Counted from the stretch's first letter, positions 16,596-25,714 are shown. The stretch: 64,000 nt of DNA from GCA-2712985 sp964515905 (GCA_964515905.1 CAZEWK010000010.1:1-64000), one strand, 5' to 3'. Made by a program: numbers and translations. Notes: generated by a model from the sequence alone, not told the origin.

Positions 16596-16639
16596 TTATT
16601 CCCTAATATTTCCCGATATTCAGCAATTAATCGTAACGC

Positions 16640-16671
16640 ATTATAAAAACTTTACTAAAATAGTACAGTTT
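16640..16671 (-). promoter_or_regulatory. suf operon promoter with IscR type 1-like operator
   Basis: On the minus strand a perfect TATAAT (16640-16645) lies 45 bases before the regulator's start. The 25 bases at 16647-16671 match the Escherichia coli IscR type 1 consensus, as I recall it, at 20 of 25 positions, including the whole core ACTRWWWYAGT (here ACTATTTTAGT). Within this is a perfect inverted repeat TACTA-3 bases-TAGTA at 16653-16665. The site covers the -35 region and reaches almost to the -10, so binding would repress. The -35 hexamer itself is poor (CTGTAC at 17 bases). Confidence 0.65.
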
Positions 16672-17936
16672 TAGATAGGATCCCACCGTTTCTTTGTCAA
16701 GGGAGTGGATGCTGATCCGTATACGGCTTCAACTACGATCCGCAACTTTTTGAATGCATTTCGCAATGCGGCTTCCACGAGTCTTGGCTGGGCCGCACGA
16801 GCGAAAATAAAACCCAGATACTGACGCCCTTCAGGCAATGAAACCACTCTTTGCCCTATAGGGACCGTAACTTCCACCGAGTCGATGCACGGAACCGTGC
16901 GAGCAGAACTAAGGCCTTCAACCTTCTTTAATACTCCTGTGCACGGAACTTGTATCATCATTACACCAGCTGCGCCTTGCTCCCTCTGATACGAAATGGG
17001 AAATTCGCCCATTGCTTGGCGTAAAATTACGTCTTCGAGTGTGTAACCTCCCGTAAACCGCAATGATTTACCACAACGGCCCCCTATTGATCGAGCAGCA
17101 ATCTCCAAAACATATAAATTGCCACTACGGATACGTAATTCAGCATGTATAGGACCATTAGACAAACCAATTGCTGCAGCAGCAGACGCGATCGTTTGCT
17201 TTATATATAAAAGATCCTTCTCAGATTTTTGGGAAGGGGTTAAATATATAGTTTCTGGGAAAAATGGGCCCGTTAGAGGGTCTGGTTTATCAAAAAACGC
17301 CAAAGTATGTAGTCTACGATTTTCTAGAACCCCATCAAATGCCATTTCCTCGCCCGGAATATAGTCTTCTAATAAAATACCAGAAGTATCCATTTGCAAA
17401 TTAGATAGAATTTTCGATACACGCAAATAAGCGTTCTTTGCTTCAGATAGCGTATCCGCCCTGATCACTCCACAACTCGCTGATAGCCCTGTTGGCTTGA
17501 TAACGCAAGGCAGCATGGTTTGACTGATTGTGTCCAAATCTTTTTTATGCCGAAGCAATTTGAAAGTTGGTTGAAGAAAACCAGCGGCATCCAACGTTTT
17601 CCGAAATAGATATTTATCTCGCGTGATCGAGACCGAATCTGTTGAATTATACCGCAACTTCAATAATCTGGCTACATGGGCAGCTAGCAATACGGCATCT
17701 TCTTCCGCAGCTACAATGGCATCAATTGGTTTTTGGGCAGCAAATGCCGCTATGTCCCTAGCTCCCGCAAGAGGGTCCATGAAGTTACATTGTAAGATAT
17801 GCCCATCACTAAATTCTGCCGATGCCTGACTTTCATCAACTCCAATTACTACGTCTGAATTTAACCGATCCGAGGCTGATACGAATGCGGAAGCACGATA
17901 AGTTTTTGAAGGTAGAAGCAGAAGCAAACGTTTCAT
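16671..17936 (-). CDS. ATP-grasp ligase-like protein, partner of the CCAEP-tail radical SAM protein
   Basis: The 421-residue protein has the ATP-grasp fold: an N-terminal Rossmann-like part (1-100), the ATP-binding VIKPTG (145-150), the LLEDYIPGEEM segment (188-198), HAELR (264-268) and the Mg-binding EIAARSIGG (278-286). ATP-grasp enzymes make acyl-phosphates and join them to amines or thiols. The closest layout is that of carnosine synthase or BL00235-like amino-acid ligases with a C-terminal domain of about 110 residues. It starts at ATG 17936, 23 bases after the radical SAM gene, so the two are surely one transcript. Its substrate is unknown. The stop codon touches the suf operator. Confidence 0.85.
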   Translation of the reverse strand: MKRLLLLLPSKTYRASAFVSASDRLNSDVVIGVDESQASAEFSDGHILQCNFMDPLAGARDIAAFAAQKPIDAIVAAEEDAVLLAAHVARLLKLRYNSTDSVSITRDKYLFRKTLDAAGFLQPTFKLLRHKKDLDTISQTMLPCVIKPTGLSASCGVIRADTLSEAKNAYLRVSKILSNLQMDTSGILLEDYIPGEEMAFDGVLENRRLHTLAFFDKPDPLTGPFFPETIYLTPSQKSEKDLLYIKQTIASAAAAIGLSNGPIHAELRIRSGNLYVLEIAARSIGGRCGKSLRFTGGYTLEDVILRQAMGEFPISYQREQGAAGVMMIQVPCTGVLKKVEGLSSARTVPCIDSVEVTVPIGQRVVSLPEGRQYLGFIFARAAQPRLVEAALRNAFKKLRIVVEAVYGSASTPLTKKRWDPI

Positions 17937-17959
17937 AAATTTATGATTGGGTGCTCAAA

Positions 17960-19354
17960 TTACAGATTGCTAAACTGATCCAAACTTGGCTCGGCACAGC
18001 AATACCACGGCTCACTCATCGAATGAGATGAGGGCGAACTAATATTGTTGAGGGGAGGTGCTATTTGGCCTGTCGCTTGATGAGCAGCATCCCATAGTTT
18101 CGAAAATATTTCAGCTGCACTATCCGACTTGGATATGCCGGTCGCAACGATGGATTTTACTTTTTGTTCCAGCTCGACTGTAGCTGATTTTTCGTATCGC
18201 CATCCATAGCTAAGGCTCTCATCGTTATAGGATTCGAGGAAGGGCGAAAACGATTCAGTTTGCAAGATATGTGACCCCAATGGAACAAGTAGACGTATAG
18301 TTAACTGGATAGGTGCAACGTGCGGCACCAATTCCAGCGAGACTATCTGCTGCAGCAAATCAAGATAAGATTCTGGTGTTGTCCATGGTGTAAACGCAAC
18401 AAAAGTCGGCGAAATATTCATTCCAACCGCACGACAAATATTAACAGCTTGAATAATATCTGCTCGACTATGCCCTTTAGAAAGATGTTCGAGGACATTG
18501 TCATCAAAGGATTCGACTGCGGTAGTTACAAATAAACAGCCTGTCTCTGCCAAGCGGGGGATTAAGTCTTTATGTTTCCTAATATGCTCCACCTTTACCG
18601 TAATATCATAGGTTACACCTGAGTACATTTCTGCGACCGACTGGACAATTCGCATAGCATGACCCGGACCATTAAAGAAATCAGGGTCTCCAAAGGTAAT
18701 GTGCTTGGCACCCATAGCAACTTGCTGGGCAATGTCGGCGAGAACAACCTCAGCATCGACTACAAAAAATCTGCCCCCGTACACGGGAACAATCGGACAA
18801 TGCCGGCAAAGATGTTTACAACCTCTACTTGCCTCGGTGTAACCACTCATCGTGGTGCTACCACCAGGGCCAAGAAGGTGCGCATATAAATCGAGCGACG
18901 GCAGATTATCTCTATCTGGCAGGATAAATTTCTGTTTTTTTAACTCAGTAACAACTGATTGTTGGGGCGTGACCCCGCTTGATAGCTCCTGATAAAGCTG
19001 TAGCAACCTGGTTTCGATTTCTCCTCCCATTATTGCCTGCACACCAAAAGCCAATAAAGCGTCCCGATTCATTGGCGCGTAGAGGCCATAACACACCAGA
19101 AAAGCATTTGGGTTTATGGCCGTAATTTTTGGCAGCAACCGAAAACAAAGTTGGGTCGCTGTATGCATAGGAATATGAAACGCGATAAGGTCCGCCCCCC
19201 TTATCGCGTTTGTTTCTAGGGTTTGAACAGATAGATCAGTACATACAACGTTTGCCCCTGCTCTCTTTAACCATGCAGCGGCAGATGCCAGGCCAAACGG
19301 CTGGTGCCCCAAATCATAGGTCGAAATAAGGACTACATTCAAAGATTCCGACAC
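17960..19354 (-). CDS. B12-binding-domain radical SAM protein with CCAEP tail
   Basis: The 464-residue protein has a B12-binding-like Rossmann domain (about 5-120; VVLISTYDLG, then VCYG...GVQAIMGGEIE) and a radical SAM domain with the cluster motif C-x3-C-x2-C at Cys179, Cys183 and Cys186 (RGCKHLCRHC). DPDFFNG and the later TVAVESFDDNVLEHLSKGH-like region follow the usual TIM-barrel order. The C-terminus ends in WYCCAEP (Cys452-Cys453) plus eight residues. This matches the described CUAEP/CCAEP-tail radical SAM group, in which selenocysteine may replace a cysteine; here both codons are ordinary Cys (TGC TGT). The start is GTG 19354 with a weak ribosome-binding site. It sits 12 bases after nfu and before the ATP-grasp gene. 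The reaction is unknown. Confidence 0.88.
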   Translation of the reverse strand: MSESLNVVLISTYDLGHQPFGLASAAAWLKRAGANVVCTDLSVQTLETNAIRGADLIAFHIPMHTATQLCFRLLPKITAINPNAFLVCYGLYAPMNRDALLAFGVQAIMGGEIETRLLQLYQELSSGVTPQQSVVTELKKQKFILPDRDNLPSLDLYAHLLGPGGSTTMSGYTEASRGCKHLCRHCPIVPVYGGRFFVVDAEVVLADIAQQVAMGAKHITFGDPDFFNGPGHAMRIVQSVAEMYSGVTYDITVKVEHIRKHKDLIPRLAETGCLFVTTAVESFDDNVLEHLSKGHSRADIIQAVNICRAVGMNISPTFVAFTPWTTPESYLDLLQQIVSLELVPHVAPIQLTIRLLVPLGSHILQTESFSPFLESYNDESLSYGWRYEKSATVELEQKVKSIVATGISKSDSAAEIFSKLWDAAHQATGQIAPPLNNISSPSSHSMSEPWYCCAEPSLDQFSNL

Positions 19355-19366
19355 TGATATACTACG

Positions 19367-20194
19367 CTATTTCCCGGGTTGATAGTATGGGTTAGCTCCA
19401 CCATCGTGATCCGTGACATCAAGAACATGAGCAATAGAAGGAACTTCCTTCATAATTTCAACTTCGACACCCTGCTTCAGGGTAACATCAGCCATGCCGC
19501 ACCCCTGACATCCGCCCTCCAATCGGATATAAGCTGTGTCCGCTTGAACATCAACCAAGGCAATGTGGCCACCATGCGTCGCAACGGAAGGATTAATGCG
19601 TTCATCGAGCAATTGTTGAACTGCTTTACCTTCTGGGGTATCTAAACCGGGCTTTGGTTTGCTATCTCGATAATCTACTAGCTCTGCAAATTCGGCCAAA
19701 TAATGACGCAGTAAATTCTCAATACCTGCGCGATAACTGTATGCAGAACCCAGCATTTCTAAAATTACTTTACCGTCTTGATAGCCTCGAAACCTAACGT
19801 CACCGCCACTTTCCGAAATTGCAGGGCGAACCCTCGTATCTAGCAATTCTTTGATTTCTGCAACTATCTCGGAATCGGCTTCATCAAACTCCTCAGATTC
19901 ATCGTCACCGTCCAAAATCATTGGCAAGCCCGAAGTGTAATGTTCCATAATAGCGCCCAAAATTTCTGGCTTCATTAACTGCCAATCGCCATCCTCGGTT
20001 TTTCGGATTCTAATAAATTCATGTCCCAATGTAATTTCAAATACCCCTTCCAGATCAAACAAACGCGAAGCAAGAGGCGATCTACCGGCCGAGACCGAAT
20101 CGCTGAAGACTATCACTTCTCCTTCTACTACCGCCCTACCTGGCAAGAATGTGACTACATCAGGATCCTTCGAGACCTCAGTTTGAATAAACAT
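19367..20194 (-). CDS. Nfu-type Fe-S carrier with duplicated NifU domain
   Basis: Nfu proteins carry Fe-S clusters from the assembly machinery to target enzymes. The 275 residues comprise an Nfu_N domain (1-88; MFIQTEVSKDPDVVTFLPG), an acidic linker, a first NifU-like domain (108-177) and a second one (188-262). Only the second has the cluster-binding CxxC (Cys229-Cys232 in GGCQGCGMADVTLKQG). In the first domain the GACAGCPSST-type stretch is replaced by a shorter GSAYSYRAG, so both cysteines are gone. Usual alphaproteobacterial Nfu has one NifU domain and about 185 residues. It starts at ATG 20194 and is the first gene before the radical SAM, ATP-grasp and suf genes. Confidence 0.88.
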   Translation of the reverse strand: MFIQTEVSKDPDVVTFLPGRAVVEGEVIVFSDSVSAGRSPLASRLFDLEGVFEITLGHEFIRIRKTEDGDWQLMKPEILGAIMEHYTSGLPMILDGDDESEEFDEADSEIVAEIKELLDTRVRPAISESGGDVRFRGYQDGKVILEMLGSAYSYRAGIENLLRHYLAEFAELVDYRDSKPKPGLDTPEGKAVQQLLDERINPSVATHGGHIALVDVQADTAYIRLEGGCQGCGMADVTLKQGVEVEIMKEVPSIAHVLDVTDHDGGANPYYQPGK

Positions 20195-20278
20195 TTAAAG
20201 TTCCCATTCCATAGAAAACAGTTTGTCCGTTATACTTGTATTTGGCCTTATACTTTATACTGACAACCCGAAAGCACA

Positions 20279-20650
20279 ATGAAACCTTCTGAAATTATAG
20301 TGGTTACGAATTATCACGCACATATATACTACGATGAGGAAACTCGCGCCAGAGCGGCAACCTTACGAAAAGCAATAGAAAGCGAATTCGACTTTAGAAT
20401 GGGTCGATGGCGCGAAGAACCAGTAGGACCTCACCCCCAAGCCATGTACCAAGTAGCATTTGATCCGAATCATTTCGGTAATTTTGTCCAGTGGTTGCTC
20501 AGCAACAGAAACAATCTTAATATTCTGGTCCACCCCAACACTGGGTATAGTAAGAAAGATCATACAACTCACGCCATATGGCTTGGCAACCCGCTGGTTT
20601 TAGACCTTGAGGCGTTAGAATCTGAAGATAACTCGTCTCAACCCCAATGA
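20279..20650 (+). CDS. DOPA 4,5-dioxygenase-family protein
   Basis: The 123-residue protein belongs to the small DOPA 4,5-dioxygenase family, which in plants and fungi opens the DOPA ring; bacterial members have unassigned substrates. Conserved features are NYHAHIYYDEETRARA near the N-terminus, PVGPHPQAMYQ, and the ILVHPNTG...THAIWLG C-terminal block, which supply the metal-binding histidines. The start is ATG 20279. It is divergent from nfu with only 84 bases between them, and is followed by the pterin dehydratase gene 48 bases downstream. Confidence 0.85.
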   Translation: MKPSEIIVVTNYHAHIYYDEETRARAATLRKAIESEFDFRMGRWREEPVGPHPQAMYQVAFDPNHFGNFVQWLLSNRNNLNILVHPNTGYSKKDHTTHAIWLGNPLVLDLEALESEDNSSQPQ

Positions 20651-20698
20651 GCATACGGCTTCCATTATTTTCAATTTGTAATATCGGAGTCCCTAATT

Positions 20699-21031
20699 AT
20701 GAGCAAAACTCTTACAGCAAAAACCTGCACTCCATGCCAAGGCGGCATCCCACCTCTGACTTACGACGAAGCAAACCATTACCTCGCACAAACTGACAAT
20801 TGGCAATTGCTCGAAAATGGATCACTAATTTCTAGACAATATTCGTTTAACGATTTTAAGGCTGCCATGGCCTTCGTGATTCAAGTTAGTGAGCTTGCTG
20901 AACACGAAGGGCATCACCCCGATCTGTCTTTTGGTTGGGGTTACGCGACTGTCTCTCTGCAGACGAAGAAGATTAAAGGCCTCCATGAAAATGATTTCAT
21001 CATGGCTTCAAAAATTAATCTTTTGGCTTAG
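20699..21031 (+). CDS. phhB: pterin-4a-carbinolamine dehydratase
   Basis: This enzyme dehydrates 4a-hydroxytetrahydropterin, recycling pterin cofactor after aromatic amino-acid hydroxylation. The 110-residue protein is of standard length and shows the active-site block EHEGHHPDLSFGWGYATVSL with the two adjacent histidines, followed by GLHENDFIMASKIN. The start ATG 20699 follows a weak ribosome-binding site (GGAG further upstream). It comes after the DOPA-dioxygenase-like gene on the same strand, both acting on aromatic compounds. Members of this family sometimes have a regulatory role, and no phenylalanine hydroxylase is nearby. Confidence 0.9.
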   Translation: MSKTLTAKTCTPCQGGIPPLTYDEANHYLAQTDNWQLLENGSLISRQYSFNDFKAAMAFVIQVSELAEHEGHHPDLSFGWGYATVSLQTKKIKGLHENDFIMASKINLLA

Positions 21032-21089
21032 ACAAACAAGTAGGCTACCAGGGTCTAGTACAAAATTATTGAAAACAAAGTTTCAACGG

Positions 21090-21539
21090 CTAGAAAGGAA
21101 TTTCATCATCGAGGTCACTGGTCGCAGCACCGGGCCCATCAAAATCCCCGCCCGAAGACGATGTATATTCGTTGCCACCCGAATCGGAACGTGAATCAAG
21201 CATTGTAAGTGTACCGCGGAACCGCTGAAGTACCACTTCGGTAGTATATTTTTCTTGCCCCGACTGGTCCGTCCATTTACGTGTCTGGAGTTGTCCCTCA
21301 AGATATACTTTTGACCCTTTCTGAAGATACTTTTCCGCTATTTCAGCCAAATTCTGGTCGAAAATAACGACCCTATGCCACTCTGTTTTCTCACGTCGCT
21401 CTCCAGTTTGGCGATCTCGCCAATTCTCACTTGTTGCCAGGGACAAATTTACAACCTTATCGCCACTTTGCATCGCGCGGGCTTCCGGCTCTCGGCCTAA
21501 ATTCCCAACCAAAATAACTTTATTTACACTTCCTGCCAT
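21090..21539 (-). CDS. ssb: single-stranded DNA-binding protein
   Basis: SSB coats single-stranded DNA in replication and repair. The 149 residues have an OB-fold (1-105) with NKVILVGNLGREPEAR, WRDRQTGERREKTEWHRVV and KVYLEGQLQTRKW, a Gly/Ser-rich linker, and the acidic interaction tail DLDDEIPF at the very end. ATG 21539 is the start. It is divergent from uvrA across a 252-base gap. The ssb-uvrA pairing is conserved in alphaproteobacteria. Confidence 0.97.
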   Translation of the reverse strand: MAGSVNKVILVGNLGREPEARAMQSGDKVVNLSLATSENWRDRQTGERREKTEWHRVVIFDQNLAEIAEKYLQKGSKVYLEGQLQTRKWTDQSGQEKYTTEVVLQRFRGTLTMLDSRSDSGGNEYTSSSGGDFDGPGAATSDLDDEIPF

Positions 21540-21791
21540 GTCCTACTCCGGTTCAAAGTGAAGCCGAGAAATGCGGCCAACATGAATATTAGACTACAAC
21601 TCATTAAACGGTCGGTCACTCCCCAGCACTTTAAAAGTAATCAGATACCTATAAACTTACTATGAACTCTGTATACCTATTACTAATCCTACAACTGACA
21701 GTGCCAATTATGTTAAAATCACGTTCTCAACCCTGCCCACAATCGCACATCAATACAACTATAAACCACCATACCCATCGTATTTTCCCAA

Positions 21792-24650
21792 ATGGATAAG
21801 AAAATACGGATACGAGGTGCCAGAGAGCACAACCTGAAAAATATTAATTTAACACTTCCTCGTGACAGCTTGACAGTGATAACTGGGCTTTCGGGATCAG
21901 GAAAATCGTCCTTAGCCTTTGATACTATTTACGCTGAAGGCCAACGTCGTTATGTCGAAAGTTTATCCGCATACGCAAGACAGTTTCTTGAGTTAATGGA
22001 AAAACCTAATGTCGATGCAATAGACGGCCTTTCCCCTGCCATCGCAATCGATCAGAAAACCACAGCTCGAAATCCCAGGTCAACGGTCGGGACAGTCACC
22101 GAAATTTACGATTATATGCGCCTCCTATTTGCGCGTGTAGGCATCCCCTATTCGCCCGCCACGGGACTACCAATTGAAAGCCAATCGGTAAGTCAAATGG
22201 TGGACGGAATATTGACGAACCCAGAACAAACCCGCCTCTACTTAATTGCCCCTTTAATCCGAGGCCGAAAAGGGGAATATCGCAAGGAAATAGCAGATCT
22301 CATGAAGCGCGGGTTCCAGCGACTAAAAGTTGACGGAGAAATATACCAAATTGAGGAAATTCCAAAACTTGACAAAAAACGCAACCACACTATCGAAGTA
22401 ATAGTAGACCGCCTCGTTATTGGTAAAGATATCTCAGCCCGTTTGGCTGATAGCGTTGAAACCGCTCTTGAACTCAGTGATGGACTTCTAGTTACGGAAA
22501 ATGCTGACAACAAGGCACGCACTACCTATTCCGCCCGTTATTCTTGCCCAGTATCAGGCTTTTCGATCGACGAAATTGAACCTCGTTTGTTTTCCTTCAA
22601 TAATCCGTTTGGTGCCTGCCCTCACTGTGACGGCATCGGGACTATAAATTGGTTCGATCCCGATTTGATCGTGCCCGATGCAGAAAAAACCCTCCGCGAT
22701 GGGGCCATCTATCCTTGGACCAACAAATCGACCCAATATTATCAGCAAGCGCTAGAAGGCGTCGCGAGTTTTTTTGGGTTCAGTGTTAACAAAAGATTCA
22801 AAGATTTGACGAAGAAAGAACGTGATCTCATTCTGCATGGCTCAGGCACTGATATTGTGCCGATCACTTACGACGATGGAATAAAAAAATATACAACCAA
22901 GAAACCGTTCGAGGGTGTTATTCCTAACCTTGACCGGCGTCTCAACGCTTCTGAACATTCCTGGATAAAGGACGAGCTTAGTAGATTTCAGACAGAACTG
23001 GAATGCAAACAATGTCAAGGATTTCGACTTAAACAAGAAGCTCTTGCAGTAAAAATAAGCGAATTACAAATCAGTGAGGTTGCAGATCTATCAATTCTGG
23101 AAGCTAGCCGATGGTTTTCTAAAATTCACGAAAATCTCAGTGCTACACGCAAAGAAATAGCAGAACGTATTCTCAAAGAAATAAACTTACGGTTAGGATT
23201 CCTAATTGACGTCGGACTTGAGTACCTTACCCTATCAAGAAAATCTGCTACCTTGTCTGGCGGCGAAAGCCAACGAATTCGCCTAGCATCGCAAATTGGT
23301 TCCGGATTGACTGGCGTTCTGTACGTTCTGGATGAACCATCTATTGGACTTCATCAACGGGATAACGCTCGTTTACTTAAGACACTGCGACACCTCCGGG
23401 ACCTCGGTAATACCGTTCTGATGGTAGAGCATGACGAAGAAGCCATAATGGCAGCTGACTACGTGGTGGATATAGGCCCTGGTGCGGGCCTCGCTGGAGG
23501 AAAAGTTGTAGCTTTCGGAACCCCTGCCGACATTATTGCAAACCCAAAAAGTATTACAGGACAGTATCTTGCGCGGACTCTGCAAATACCGGTCCCATCA
23601 AAGCGACGAAAAAAGAATAGCGTCAACCACACTGGCATTAGGCTTATTGGTGCTTCTGCCAATAATCTTCAGGAAGTGAATGTAACATTCCCAATTGGAA
23701 CATTTATCTGTGTCACTGGTGTTTCTGGAAGCGGAAAATCCAGCTTGGTGGTGGACACACTTTTTCGTGCTGCAGCCCGCCAACTAAATAGGGCTCGCTC
23801 TCACCCTGGTCCTTATAAAGAAATAAAAGGTCTAGAACACATAGATAAGGTTGTCGACATTAATCAGTCGCCAATTGGGAGAACACCGAGGTCAAACCCT
23901 GCCACCTACACAGGTTGCTTTACACCCATCAGAGATTGGTACTCCGGCCTGCCGGAAGCAAAGAGTCGCGGATATAAGCCGGGACGGTTTTCATTTAATG
24001 TGAAAGGGGGTCGTTGTGAGGCATGTCAAGGGGAAGGTGTATTAAAGGTGGAAATGCACTTTCTACCTGACATCTATGTAACTTGCGACCAATGCCGGGG
24101 AGCACGCTACAACCGTGAAACTCTCGAAATCACGTACCGCAACAATTCCATTGCAAAAGTTCTAGATATGTCGGTGGACGAGGCAGCAAACCTATTCGAA
24201 GCGATTCCATCTATTCGTGACAAACTGGTGACATTACAAAAAGTTGGGCTGGGTTACGTAAAAGTGGGGCAACCTGCCACTACACTCTCTGGAGGCGAAG
24301 CCCAGCGAGTCAAGTTAGCAAAAGAACTTGCTAAGCGAGCTACTGGCAAAACTTTATACATACTTGATGAACCTACAACTGGCCTTCACTTCGAAGACGT
24401 AAGAAAACTTTTAGAAGTTTTACACACACTAGTAGACGCTGGAAACACTGTTGCTGTAATTGAACATAATTTAGAAGTAATCAAAACAGCTGACTGGATT
24501 ATAGACATGGGGCCCGAAGGCGGGGCTAAAGGAGGTCAAGTCGTTGTTACTGGAACACCCGAATCGGTGGCAAGAACAAAGAATAGCTATACGGGCCAAT
24601 ATTTAAAGCACATGTTGGGCGGGAAAGGCCGCTCCAAAACAAAAGTCTAA
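21792..24650 (+). CDS. uvrA: excinuclease ABC subunit A
   Basis: UvrA recognises DNA lesions in nucleotide excision repair together with UvrB. The 952-residue protein has two ABC ATPase halves with Walker A GLSGSGKSS near residue 32 and GVSGSGKSS near residue 641, two LSGGE signature motifs, Walker B LDEPSIGLHQRD and LDEPTTGLHFED, and the zinc-binding CPVSG...CPHCDGIG and CEACQGEG...CDQCRGARY segments. The start is ATG 21792. The length is normal and the frame is intact. The gap to ssb shows no LexA-type repeat. Confidence 0.98.
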   Translation: MDKKIRIRGAREHNLKNINLTLPRDSLTVITGLSGSGKSSLAFDTIYAEGQRRYVESLSAYARQFLELMEKPNVDAIDGLSPAIAIDQKTTARNPRSTVGTVTEIYDYMRLLFARVGIPYSPATGLPIESQSVSQMVDGILTNPEQTRLYLIAPLIRGRKGEYRKEIADLMKRGFQRLKVDGEIYQIEEIPKLDKKRNHTIEVIVDRLVIGKDISARLADSVETALELSDGLLVTENADNKARTTYSARYSCPVSGFSIDEIEPRLFSFNNPFGACPHCDGIGTINWFDPDLIVPDAEKTLRDGAIYPWTNKSTQYYQQALEGVASFFGFSVNKRFKDLTKKERDLILHGSGTDIVPITYDDGIKKYTTKKPFEGVIPNLDRRLNASEHSWIKDELSRFQTELECKQCQGFRLKQEALAVKISELQISEVADLSILEASRWFSKIHENLSATRKEIAERILKEINLRLGFLIDVGLEYLTLSRKSATLSGGESQRIRLASQIGSGLTGVLYVLDEPSIGLHQRDNARLLKTLRHLRDLGNTVLMVEHDEEAIMAADYVVDIGPGAGLAGGKVVAFGTPADIIANPKSITGQYLARTLQIPVPSKRRKKNSVNHTGIRLIGASANNLQEVNVTFPIGTFICVTGVSGSGKSSLVVDTLFRAAARQLNRARSHPGPYKEIKGLEHIDKVVDINQSPIGRTPRSNPATYTGCFTPIRDWYSGLPEAKSRGYKPGRFSFNVKGGRCEACQGEGVLKVEMHFLPDIYVTCDQCRGARYNRETLEITYRNNSIAKVLDMSVDEAANLFEAIPSIRDKLVTLQKVGLGYVKVGQPATTLSGGEAQRVKLAKELAKRATGKTLYILDEPTTGLHFEDVRKLLEVLHTLVDAGNTVAVIEHNLEVIKTADWIIDMGPEGGAKGGQVVVTGTPESVARTKNSYTGQYLKHMLGGKGRSKTKV

Positions 24651-24688
24651 ATTTTAGCAGTCTAATAAATGATGTTCTAGGGTTGTCT

Positions 24689-25714
24689 TCAAACTAGATT
24701 ATTCGATGGATATGAGGAGTTAGCTAAAAGTTTGTAGCTGTCTCGGCGAACATTTTCATCGTGAGCCCACGTAACAACGGCAATTTCGTGTATATCATGC
24801 TTATTAGCGAGCAAACTAATTTGTGTAGATACCTTTTGACCTGTACCAACAAATGCCTTTGCACGATCCTGAATTTCCCACTCTTTTTCAACGTCCGAAA
24901 ATCGATAGTCAGCAGCCACATCCGGGGATTCAATGGGCAAAAACACACCCCGTTCCCTAAAGAGTCGCCACTTTACTCGGGAACTATAGTGAAATTGCGC
25001 CTCTTCTTCCGTAGGAGCTGCTAACGCCCATACACATAATGCAACATGCGGTTCAGGATTCTCCTCTGTGGCCTGAAAAGTTTCCCGATAAATATTAAGA
25101 GCTTGGTCCGCACCGCGCCCATCCGTAAAGAACCAAGCAAAACAATAAGGTAGGCCAAAATGAGCAGCTACTTGCGCTCCGTAGTTGGAACTGCCAAGAA
25201 TCCAAATTTCGGGAAAGGTATCTCCCTGAGGGAACGCTTCCACCTTCCCAAAAGGATGTTTGTCAGGCAAGGGCTGGCCAGTAACCCAAGCTGTAAGGTC
25301 GCGTATATCTGATGGAAATTCAGCAGGACGCTCATTGGCCAATCTGTTTAATGCAAAAGCCGTTCGGCCATCAGATCCCGGCGCGCGTCCAAGACCAAGG
25401 TCAATGCGGCCTGGAGCTAGCGCATCAAGTACTCTAAATTGCTCCGCGACCTTAAAAGGAGAATAATGCGGCAGCATTATCCCAGCACTACCCACACGAA
25501 TTTTGTTGGTGCTCGTGGCGATAGCAGCTATAAGAATTTCAGGCGCTGTGCCGACAATTGTTGGCGAGTTATGGTGCTCGGACACCCAAAATCTGTCGTA
25601 GCCGAGTCCTTCACAATGTTTAGCAAGTTCTATGGCATTAGAAATCGCTATCCTGTTTGGACGCCCAACAGTAGCGATAGATTGTTCAAGAACAGATAGC
25701 CTTGGTATACGCAC
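24689..25714 (-). CDS. LLM-class flavin-dependent oxidoreductase (MsnO8-like)
   Basis: The 341 residues form one luciferase-like TIM barrel. N-terminal LSVLEQS, YDRFWVSEHHNSPTIVGTAPEILIAAIA, GSAGIMLPHYSPFKVAEQF and GRIDLGLGRAPGSD are signatures of the bacterial luciferase-like group called MsnO8. FMN-dependent monooxygenase or reductase activity is expected; the substrate is unknown. The start is GTG 25714 after a GAGGGGG stretch. It is on the same strand as a second, distantly related LLM gene 49 bases upstream, and converges with uvrA. Confidence 0.88.
   Translation of the reverse strand: MRIPRLSVLEQSIATVGRPNRIAISNAIELAKHCEGLGYDRFWVSEHHNSPTIVGTAPEILIAAIATSTNKIRVGSAGIMLPHYSPFKVAEQFRVLDALAPGRIDLGLGRAPGSDGRTAFALNRLANERPAEFPSDIRDLTAWVTGQPLPDKHPFGKVEAFPQGDTFPEIWILGSSNYGAQVAAHFGLPYCFAWFFTDGRGADQALNIYRETFQATEENPEPHVALCVWALAAPTEEEAQFHYSSRVKWRLFRERGVFLPIESPDVAADYRFSDVEKEWEIQDRAKAFVGTGQKVSTQISLLANKHDIHEIAVVTWAHDENVRRDSYKLLANSSYPSNNLV

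Noticed and set aside
17960..19354. Selenocysteine codon in the radical SAM tail
   Set aside because: The relevant codons read TGC TGT, both ordinary cysteine, and the frame runs past them to a normal stop, so no UGA recoding is needed here.
21540..21791. SOS (LexA) box between ssb and uvrA
   Set aside because: The alphaproteobacterial form GTTC-7 bases-GTTC was sought; three single GTTC or GAAC half sites occur but none has a partner at the right distance.
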